Of a stretch of 53,919 bases of DNA, positions 47,480-53,919 are shown piece by piece. The translations under genes were made by a program, and so were the position numbers. Origin of the DNA: Mesobacillus foraminis (GTDB taxonomy: Bacteria; Bacillota; Bacilli; Bacillales; Cytobacillaceae); NCBI RefSeq assembly GCF_004340465.1, contig NZ_SLVV01000017.1, forward strand, positions 13,583 through 67,501. The letters run 5' to 3'. Position 1 is the stretch's first letter; each line of letters opens with the position of its first letter. Below the pieces are notes generated by a model that worked only from the letters and a program-made list of their open reading frames with translations, was not told where the DNA came from and did not search any database.

Positions 47480-49918
47480 TTATTTATTAACTGTTCGCTC
47501 GGGAGTTTTCACGGTAAACTCCCCATTTTCGACATCAATAACCACATTCTGTCCTCTTAATACTGTCCCTTTTAACAGCTCTTCAGACAGCTGGTCTTCA
47601 ATATGCTTCTGAATGGCCCTGCGCAAAGGACGGGCACCATATTCCGGATCATATCCTTCTTCCGAGATTTTCTCTTTGGCGGCTTCTGTCAGTTCAAGAT
47701 GGATATCCTGTTCTGTCAGACGCTTCATTAACTGGTCGGACATCAAGGTTACAATTTGTTTTAGATGTTCTTTTTCAAGAGCATGGAAGACAATGATTTC
47801 ATCGATACGGTTCAGGAACTCAGGACGGAATGCTTTCTTTAATTCCTCCATGACTTTTCCTTTCATATCCTTGTAATCCTGTTCTCCATCCTGGATGTTA
47901 AAGCCGACATACTTATTGCGTTTCAAAGCTTCCGCTCCAACGTTTGAGGTCATGATCAGCACGGTATTGCGGAAGTCGACTGTGCGTCCTTTTGAGTCTG
48001 TCAGGCGGCCGTCTTCAAGAACCTGAAGCAGGATATTGAAGACATCCGGATGAGCTTTTTCGATTTCATCAAGCAGGACGACGGAGTAAGGCTTTCTGCG
48101 CACCTTCTCTGTAAGCTGTCCGCCTTCTTCATAACCCACATAACCAGGAGGTGAACCGACCAGGCGGGAAGTCGAGTGCTTCTCCATATATTCTGACATA
48201 TCTACGCGGATCATGGCATCCTCGTCGCCGAACATGGATTCTGCAAGAGCACGGGCCAATTCCGTTTTACCAACCCCTGTTGGTCCAAGGAAAATGAATG
48301 ATCCAATTGGACGTTTAGGGTCCTTCAAACCAGCTCTGGCGCGGCGCACAGCCTTTGATACAGCTTTAACCGCTTCTTCCTGCCCAATCAGGCGGGAGTG
48401 GAGAATTTCTTCAAGCTTCAAGAGCTTATCTGTTTCTGTCTGAGCGAGCTTGGAAACAGGGATTCCCGTCCAGCTGGAGACAACATTGGCGATATCCTCG
48501 ACTGTCACTTCGCTGTTCTCCTGCCCTTGCTTCTCTTTCCAGGTTTTCTTGGTATTTTCAAGCTGTTCACGAAGGCGCTGTTCCGTATCCCTTAAGGAAG
48601 CAGCTTTTTCAAATTCCTGACTTTGGACTGAAGCATCCTTTTCCTTGCGAACTTCCTCCAATTTCACTTCAAGCTCTTTTAAGTTTGGAGGGGTTGTATA
48701 GGAACGGAGACGCACCTTGGACCCAGCCTCATCGATCAAATCAATGGCCTTATCAGGCAGGAAGCGATCGGAAATATAACGATCGGATAATTTTACTGCT
48801 GCATCAATTGCCTCATCTGTAATCGATACTCTGTGATGTGCCTCATAACGGTCCCTTAAGCCTTTTAGAATCTGAACGGATTCTTCCGCAGTCGGTTCAT
48901 CAACAGTAATTGGCTGGAAGCGTCTTTCCAAGGCCGCATCCTTTTCAATATATTTGCGATATTCATCCAGAGTAGTGGCACCGATACACTGAAGTTCGCC
49001 GCGTGCAAGGGATGGTTTTAAAATATTCGAAGCATCAATGGCCCCCTCTGCTCCACCTGCACCAATTAAGGTATGCAATTCATCAATGAAAAGAATAATA
49101 TTGCCAGCCTGGCGAATTTCATCCATCACTTTCTTCAAGCGGTCCTCAAACTCTCCCCGATATTTTGTACCGGCAACAACCGTTCCCATATCGAGTGTCA
49201 TAACGCGTTTATCCCTTAAAATTTCCGGGACTTCATTATTCACGATTTGCTGTGCAAGGCCTTCGGCAATAGCTGTTTTACCAACCCCTGGCTCTCCAAT
49301 CAATACTGGATTATTCTTGGTCCGGCGGCTTAGCACTTCTATTACCCTTTGAATTTCCTTGCTTCTGCCGATAACTGGATCCAGGCTGCCTTCACGGGCA
49401 ATAGCAGTCAAGTCCCTGGCGAGGCTATCCAATGTTGGAGTATTGGCATTCACGGAACCTCCGCCCTGATGGCTTGAAGATTCATTGCTGCCCAATAATT
49501 GAAGAACCTGCTGCCTCGCTTTGTTCAGGCTAACACCAAGATTATTAAGGACTCGTGCTGCCACACCTTCTCCTTCACGGATCAGTCCAAGCAGGATATG
49601 CTCGGTACCCACATATGAATGACCCAGTTTGCGTGCCTCATCCATGGAAAGCTCGATAACCTTTTTTGCCCTGGGTGTATAATGAATGGTTTGGGATCCT
49701 TCCTGCCCTCTTCCAATCAGATTTTCCACTTCTTTCTGGATCTTTTCTGCACCCAGGCCTAAGCCGTATAGTGCCTTGGCAGCAATGCCTTCTCCTTCAC
49801 GGACCAGGCCGAGGAGGATATGTTCTGTCCCAATATTATTATGTCCAAGGCGTATTGCTTCTTCCTGTGCAAGTGCTAGCACTTTTTGTGCTCTTTCTGT
49901 AAACCGACCAAACATCAT
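47480..49918 (-). CDS. clpC: ATP-dependent protease ATPase subunit ClpC
   Basis: An 812-residue Hsp100 protein. Two Clp-N repeats (residues ~1-145) are followed by AAA-1 (GEPGVGKTA), a coiled-coil M domain with an UVR motif (near 420-480), and AAA-2 (GPTGVGKTE). It unfolds proteins for ClpP, including arginine-phosphorylated ones marked by McsB. The start [11 protein letters not shown] is 9 bases after AAGGAGG; an ATG at 49927 abuts that site. Confidence 0.97.
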   Translation of the reverse strand: MMFGRFTERAQKVLALAQEEAIRLGHNNIGTEHILLGLVREGEGIAAKALYGLGLGAEKIQKEVENLIGRGQEGSQTIHYTPRAKKVIELSMDEARKLGHSYVGTEHILLGLIREGEGVAARVLNNLGVSLNKARQQVLQLLGSNESSSHQGGGSVNANTPTLDSLARDLTAIAREGSLDPVIGRSKEIQRVIEVLSRRTKNNPVLIGEPGVGKTAIAEGLAQQIVNNEVPEILRDKRVMTLDMGTVVAGTKYRGEFEDRLKKVMDEIRQAGNIILFIDELHTLIGAGGAEGAIDASNILKPSLARGELQCIGATTLDEYRKYIEKDAALERRFQPITVDEPTAEESVQILKGLRDRYEAHHRVSITDEAIDAAVKLSDRYISDRFLPDKAIDLIDEAGSKVRLRSYTTPPNLKELEVKLEEVRKEKDASVQSQEFEKAASLRDTEQRLREQLENTKKTWKEKQGQENSEVTVEDIANVVSSWTGIPVSKLAQTETDKLLKLEEILHSRLIGQEEAVKAVSKAVRRARAGLKDPKRPIGSFIFLGPTGVGKTELARALAESMFGDEDAMIRVDMSEYMEKHSTSRLVGSPPGYVGYEEGGQLTEKVRRKPYSVVLLDEIEKAHPDVFNILLQVLEDGRLTDSKGRTVDFRNTVLIMTSNVGAEALKRNKYVGFNIQDGEQDYKDMKGKVMEELKKAFRPEFLNRIDEIIVFHALEKEHLKQIVTLMSDQLMKRLTEQDIHLELTEAAKEKISEEGYDPEYGARPLRRAIQKHIEDQLSEELLKGTVLRGQNVVIDVENGEFTVKTPERTVNK

Positions 49919-49935
49919 AAAGCTCATCCTCCTTA

Positions 49936-51006
49936 TTATTGGTTCTTTTCCATATTGATTCTTTCTCTAATAAAGGCGGCCCTTCTTATATCCCTTTCGT
50001 CGGGACTGAGCGGACCTCCTGCATATTGTTGTAAAAAACCCGGCTGAGTTAAAATCATAAGTTCATTCAGTATGTTCCTGGGAATATCTTTAATATATCC
50101 CATATCTATGCCAAGCCGGACATCCGAAAGACAGTTCGCAGCTTCCTTCGTTTCGATAATCCTGCTATGAGCCAAGGTTCCATAAGACCTGAACACTCTA
50201 TCCTCTAATTGTATGTTTGATGTCTTCTGTAATGCGCCCCTTGCCGACCTTTCCTGTGCGATCAGCTGGGAAACTACACTATTTAGATCTTCAACTATAT
50301 CTTCTTCCGACTTGCCCAGAGTGATTTGGTTCGATATCTGAAATATATTTCCTAAAGCTTCACTGCCTTCACCGTATATCCCCCTGACTACGAGGCCAAG
50401 CTGGTTGATTGCCGGCAGGATACGGTTCATCTGCCTTGTCAGGACCAGCCCTGGCAAATGCATCATGACCGAGGCCCTTAAGCCGGTCCCAGCATTTGTG
50501 GGACAGCTGGTTAAATAACCATAGTGTTCGTCGAAAGCATAATTAATGTTCTCCTCAAGCCAATCATCGATGAGATTTGCTGCCTCCAGGGCTTCCGTGA
50601 GCTGGAGTCCCGGAAACAGGCACTGAATCCGAATATGGTCCTCCTCATTGATCATAATGCTTATTTCTTCATTTTCAGAAAGAAGGAAAGCACCATGTGG
50701 AGCATTCTCCGCTAAATGCGGGCTGATCAAATGCTTTTCGACTAACACCCTTTTTTGCAGCGGCTTGATATCATCCATTTTTAAGAGCTCCATTTTACCA
50801 AACCCTGGAGCAGGACCTTTGCTGATTCGATCTTCAATGGTTTCGATAACCTTCCCCGATTCCTCATTTGTTGCCAAAGTAGGAAAGTTTATTTCACTTA
50901 AATTCCTGGCCAAACGAATTCGGGAACTTAGGACGATGTCTGAATCCGGTCCGTCTTCACTCATCCAGGAACTTACTGCCTGACTGATAAATCGTTCCAA
51001 AGACAT
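49936..51006 (-). CDS. mcsB: Protein arginine kinase McsB
   Basis: A 356-residue ATP:guanido phosphotransferase. The N-terminal [10 protein letters not shown] and the catalytic [20 protein letters not shown] match the family, with the active-site Cys present. It phosphorylates arginine on CtsR and other proteins, targeting them to ClpCP. The C-terminal domain binds phospho-arginine. It is 3 bases after mcsA. Confidence 0.95.
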   Translation of the reverse strand: MSLERFISQAVSSWMSEDGPDSDIVLSSRIRLARNLSEINFPTLATNEESGKVIETIEDRISKGPAPGFGKMELLKMDDIKPLQKRVLVEKHLISPHLAENAPHGAFLLSENEEISIMINEEDHIRIQCLFPGLQLTEALEAANLIDDWLEENINYAFDEHYGYLTSCPTNAGTGLRASVMMHLPGLVLTRQMNRILPAINQLGLVVRGIYGEGSEALGNIFQISNQITLGKSEEDIVEDLNSVVSQLIAQERSARGALQKTSNIQLEDRVFRSYGTLAHSRIIETKEAANCLSDVRLGIDMGYIKDIPRNILNELMILTQPGFLQQYAGGPLSPDERDIRRAAFIRERINMEKNQ

Positions 51007-51009
51007 CCC

Positions 51010-51558
51010 TTATTCCCCTCCCTTGCGCTTATCCTCAAGCTGCTTTTCCAATGAACGAATTTGATCACGTACCTCAACAGCCTTTTCAAACTCTTCTTTG
51101 GAAATATGCTCACTTAGCACTTGCTTTAAATTTGCTATGTTTCTCTGAATCTGGATGTTTCCGCCAATCCGTCTTGGAATCTTGCCCATATGTGTTGAAT
51201 TTCCGCTATGGAGCCTGCGGATGATCGGCGGTAATTGCCCTTTGAATGTCTCATAACAATTGGCACATCCAAACCGGCCAACCTTCACAAATTGAGGAAA
51301 AGTCATGGAACAATGGTTGCACTTGAGGACATGTTCCTGATGAAACGCTTCCTGTTTTTTAGTCTGAAAAGAGGGCTCCATGTTGAGAAGACCGGCCAAT
51401 AGGTTATTAATAGAAAAACCCGAACCCTGATTCATCATAAACATTTCGCCCTGTTCCTGTGCACACCGTTCACATAAGTGCATTTCCGTTTTGTCGCCAT
51501 TACTGATATTTGTAAAATGCAAAGTTGCCGGCCTTTGATTACATTCCTGGCATATCAT
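51010..51558 (-). CDS. mcsA: McsA, zinc-binding activator of McsB
   Basis: A 182-residue protein with two zinc-finger pairs near the N-terminus: CQECNQRPATLHF and CERCAQE. A second set follows at about 100-125 (CNHCSM, CANCYET). A UVR-type helical domain (SKEEFEKAVEVRDQIRSLEK) ends it. McsA activates McsB kinase in the ctsR operon. Confidence 0.94.
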   Translation of the reverse strand: MICQECNQRPATLHFTNISNGDKTEMHLCERCAQEQGEMFMMNQGSGFSINNLLAGLLNMEPSFQTKKQEAFHQEHVLKCNHCSMTFPQFVKVGRFGCANCYETFKGQLPPIIRRLHSGNSTHMGKIPRRIGGNIQIQRNIANLKQVLSEHISKEEFEKAVEVRDQIRSLEKQLEDKRKGGE

Positions 51559-51583
51559 GCTTACACCTCACAGTCGCCTTGCC

Positions 51584-52045
51584 TCACTTATACTTAATTG
51601 CTACTAACATCGCCCGAAGCATTCTCGAACGCAGCTCATCTCTCTGGGGAAGTTCTATATGCAGGACAGAACGGTCTAAAACACTAAGCATGATTTTAGC
51701 CTCCCTGCTCGTAATGACTTCCTCATCCACCAGCCTGTAGACTACATGCTCTGCGCTTGCCTGGGGGATTCGATGATTAATAAGCGCTAACAGCTGATCA
51801 ATCAGTTGGGCATGATCCTGAGTCTGCACTTTCATAATGCGGATATATCCGCCCCCGCCCCGCTTGCTTTCAACTATATAGCCGCGCTCAATCGTAAACC
51901 TTGTATTTATCACATAATTAATTTGGGACGGTACGCACTCAAATTTATCGGCGATTTCACTTCGCTTAATTTCAACGAGATCTTCATCACTCATCTCCAA
52001 TACCTTTTTAAGGTAACCTTCAATGATATCCGATATATTCCTCAC
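51584..52045 (-). CDS. ctsR: Transcriptional repressor CtsR
   Basis: A 153-residue repressor of class III heat-shock genes. A winged helix-turn-helix contains EIADKFECVPSQINYVINTR, with the glycine-rich wing SKRGGGGYIRI that binds DNA. The C-terminal domain mediates dimerisation and McsB targeting. I chose the GTG at 52045, 4-7 bases after GGGGGAGG. An ATG at 52114 lies upstream of the promoter and is impossible. Confidence 0.94.
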   Translation of the reverse strand: MRNISDIIEGYLKKVLEMSDEDLVEIKRSEIADKFECVPSQINYVINTRFTIERGYIVESKRGGGGYIRIMKVQTQDHAQLIDQLLALINHRIPQASAEHVVYRLVDEEVITSREAKIMLSVLDRSVLHIELPQRDELRSRMLRAMLVAIKYK

Positions 52046-52065
52046 TAAACCTCCCCCAATCTGAC

Positions 52066-52082
52066 TTTGACTATCTTTGACA
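52066..52082 (-). promoter_or_regulatory. CtsR operator
   Basis: The minus strand has TGTCAAAGATAGTCAAA, a direct heptad repeat matching the CtsR consensus (GGTCAAA-N3-GGTCAAA type) except for the first base. It lies just after the -10, covering the transcription start. This gives autoregulation of the ctsR-mcsA-mcsB-clpC operon. Confidence 0.9.
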
Positions 52083-52085
52083 TTA

Positions 52086-52114
52086 ATTATACATAAAATA
52101 ACCCTACGTTGCAA
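52086..52114 (-). promoter_or_regulatory. ctsR operon promoter
   Basis: Minus strand: TTGCAA (52109-52114), a 17-base spacer, and TATAAT (52086-52091). The CtsR box overlaps its downstream edge. A GGTCAAA/TTTGTCC inverted pair lies further upstream at 52135-52159. I see no convincing sigma-B promoter. Confidence 0.85.
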
Positions 52115-52159
52115 TTCCCCTGCAGTAGTCCTATTTTGTCCATATTTATGTAGGTCAAA

Positions 52160-52629
52160 ACCCGATTAGAAAGGATAATATTCTCTACCCTGCATTATTA
52201 ATTTCAAACCGATTTTCGTTCGACAATAAGTTGGATCATTCGATTCCTGCAGGCTGTTTACATGAACTGCATCATTGATAGGCACCTTTCTTTAATGTAA
52301 ATATATACGCAGCGAATCAATTTGGTACCTGTCCTTTTTAGTCCAGAAAAGATATTTTCTAGTACTATTCCTCCTGACCTGCTTTTATTCCTGCCGCCAA
52401 ATAGAAATCCACGGTTTTATCTGCAGAAAATAGATGATGGAGCGGGCATTAACGGAGTAGGCGGTTTTTGCTTTGCTGCGGCCATGGAATCTGGAGCGGA
52501 TGCCAAGGTCAGGGGTTGAAAGGGAAGCTCGTTTAGTGTGGCCGGAAGACTGGAATCTATTTATAGGGGCTATATTTCAGGCAATCGTTGTCCAGCTTGG
52601 CAATTCTAGTTTTGCGTTTATAGAAAGGT
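52160..52629. other. Gene-free stretch between the repeats and ctsR
   Basis: No frame here has a good ribosome binding site or recognisable protein. A plus-strand frame at 52322-52519 is proline- and phenylalanine-rich without family features. The base composition is A/T-rich with some GC-richer fragments (near 52440-52520), perhaps gene or repeat remnants. Confidence 0.5.
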
Positions 52630-53160
52630 AATTTGATTTATTGAAAAATAAGTGTCCAATATGTGAGAACTATAGAGAAGACAAGCTTTTTTCTATTAAA
52701 AATGAATATGATTCCTGGAGATTTAGCCTCAAGGGGGAGTAAATGGTGAAAAATATGCTTTTATACCTGATATTCAGTCGTTGGGTTATAGCAAAAGTGG
52801 TGTACTATCGTTTATGGATTGATTCATTCCAAACCTGAGGCCGGACTGTGAAAAATAGGAGAAAAAAAGGGAACTAAGTTGTTTATATCTAAAGGGGGGC
52901 AGGTTTGCAGAAAGGTTGTGGTAGATACCTTAATTACATTGGTTGATCTTTTGGGGAAATTATCTTTGATGCCTCTTCAAGTTATCAACCGATAAATCTG
53001 AAATTGCATCGTGAATTTTGGTTTATCTATGGATAGCCTCTCGTTTTTTTATTTCCAGTATCCAGGCTATGAAAACATAGTTCCTTGTTTTAAAAGGAAT
53101 TATAAATTATATTCTTTCATCTAAAAAATATACCATTTTTACGAATAAGTAGGGTGCTGA
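52630..53160. repeat. Decayed copies of the 258-bp unit
   Basis: Fragments resemble parts of the intact units. AAGTGTCCAATATGTGAGAA near 52660 and TATCCAGGCTATGAAAACAT near 53062 match the CCTGTGTCC-GAGCTGTGAAAACA core. GCATCGTGAATTTTGGTTTATC near 53006 matches the 21-bp blocks. The spacing is irregular, so they look like older degraded copies. Confidence 0.5.
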
Positions 53161-53163
53161 ATC

Positions 53164-53825
53164 TTGATTTTAACTAGTTGGTCTTTAGAAAAGAGGTCTC
53201 TTTATTTTCTATTGATGGTTTCTTGCAAGTTATCGATCGATTGTTTCCAGTTATGCATCGATTCTTCTCGTTTATTGAAAAACCTGTGTCCGAGCTGTGA
53301 AAACAAGGGAAAAACCAGCTTCTTTGTTTTAAAAGAGACTGTAAACTTTATTCATATATCTTAGTAGGTATCAGTTTGACGTATAAGTAGGCTGCAAATG
53401 CTTGATTTTAACTAGTTGATTTCTAAAAAAAAGGGCATTTTTCATTTATGCATCGATTCTTGTTAGTTATCGATCGATTGTTTCCAGTTATGCATTGATT
53501 ATTTTTGGTTATGAATAGATTCTTCTCGTTTATTGAAAAACCTGTGTCCAGAGTGTGAAAACAAGGGAAAAATCAGCTTCTTTGTTTTAAAAGGGACTGT
53601 AAAATTTATTCATATATCTAAATAGGGTATCAGTTTAACCAATAAGTTGGCTGCAAATGCCTGATTTTAACTAGTTGATTTCTAAGAAAAAGGTCATTTT
53701 TCATTTATGCATGTATTCTCGCAAATTATCGATTGATTATTTCCAGTTATGCATCGATTATTTTCCGTTATGCATCGATTCTTCTCGTTTATTGAAAAAC
53801 CTGTGTCAGAGTGTGAAAACAATAA
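53164..53825. repeat. Tandem ~258-bp repeat with nested 21-bp sub-repeats
   Basis: The anchor ATTCTTCTCGTTTATTGAAA recurs at 53261, 53519 and 53778, giving periods of 258 and 259. Each copy has three or four 21-base blocks: copy 2 at 53448, 53469, 53490, 53511; copy 3 at 53707, 53728, 53749, 53770; copy 1 at 53211, 53232, 53253. The block pattern is AT(C/G)(G/C)AT(C/T)GATT(N)TT(N4)GTT, rich in ATCGAT. A conserved middle (CCTGTGTCC...GTGAAAACAAGGG) and TTTTAACTAGTTG joins follow. The last copy runs into the 5S terminator. Confidence 0.85.
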
Positions 53826-53854
53826 AAAAGACCAGCTTATACAGCTGGTCTTTC
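53826..53854 (-). terminator. Terminator of the rRNA operon
   Basis: On the minus strand AAAGACCAGCT pairs with AGCTGGTCTTT around GTATA, followed by TTTATTG. It lies 5 bases after the 5S rRNA 3' end. Confidence 0.9.
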
Positions 53855-53858
53855 GTGT

Positions 53859-53919
<61 letters not shown>

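Noticed and set aside
51584-52114. A 176-residue version of CtsR starting at 52114
   Set aside because: The extra N-terminus would be encoded by the promoter and the CtsR operator. The GTG at 52045 follows GGGGGAGG and gives the normal family length.
52322-52519. A 65-residue plus-strand frame between the repeats and ctsR
   Set aside because: It has no recognisable ribosome binding site, an odd Pro/Phe-rich composition, and no family features. It may be a remnant but cannot be supported as a gene.
53164-53825. CRISPR array
   Set aside because: There are no ~30-base identical repeats separated by unique spacers. The 21-bp blocks are adjacent and diverged, the larger period is 258 bp, and no cas gene is nearby.

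Overview
The window is a chromosomal segment of a low-to-moderate GC Firmicute, almost certainly a Bacillaceae (Bacillus sensu lato). The evidence is the gene order from ctsR to rpoA, the AGGAGG ribosome binding sites, the consensus sigma-A promoters, a sigma-H gene, a Cys T-box, an L10 leader, and Zn-type S14, L33 and L36. I cannot name a species. Every gene I can support lies on the minus strand, so transcription runs from the right end of the window (5S rRNA) to the left end (rpoA).

Layout in the direction of transcription: (1) 53919-53859 is the 3' part of a 5S rRNA gene with its terminator, the end of an rRNA operon. (2) 53825-52160 has no convincing gene. It holds three tandem copies of a ~258-bp unit, each built around 21-bp sub-repeats, with older decayed copies beyond. 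(3) 52114-44757 is the stress and repair cluster ctsR-mcsA-mcsB-clpC, radA, disA, with a CtsR box over the promoter. (4) 44740-36656 is yacL, ispD, ispF, gltX, a Cys T-box, cysE, cysS, mrnC, rlmB, rae1. (5) 36651-32034 is sigH, rpmGB, secE, nusG, rplK, rplA, an L10 leader, rplJ, rplL. (6) 31973-18810 is ybxB, rpoB, rpoC, rplGB, rpsL, rpsG, fusA, tuf. (7) 18616-13740 is a sulfate-assimilation cluster, yezD-cysH-cysP-sat-cysC-sirB, lying between the str operon and the S10 operon. (8) 13688-1 is the S10-spc-alpha superoperon from rpsJ to the first codons of rpoA.

Most of the window is core information-processing machinery: ribosomal proteins, RNA polymerase, EF-Tu, EF-G, SecY/SecE and NusG. Mixed in are proteostasis (CtsR, McsA, McsB, ClpC), DNA-integrity signalling (DisA, RadA), isoprenoid synthesis (IspD, IspF), aminoacyl-tRNA synthesis (GltX, CysS) and sulfur metabolism (CysE and the cysH cluster). 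The sulfate cluster converts imported sulfate to APS, PAPS and sulfite. SirB supplies siroheme-type cofactor chemistry, although its usual partners for uroporphyrinogen methylation and precorrin-2 oxidation are not in this window.

The less ordinary parts are non-coding. A possible terminator/antiterminator switch lies between the tiny yezD gene and cysH and is placed so that the yezD stop codon could influence it. A terminator followed by a structured leader lies between secE and nusG. A GC-rich dispersed-repeat-like element lies inside rpoBC. Several perfect hairpins lie between genes. The nested repeat array lies downstream of the rRNA operon.
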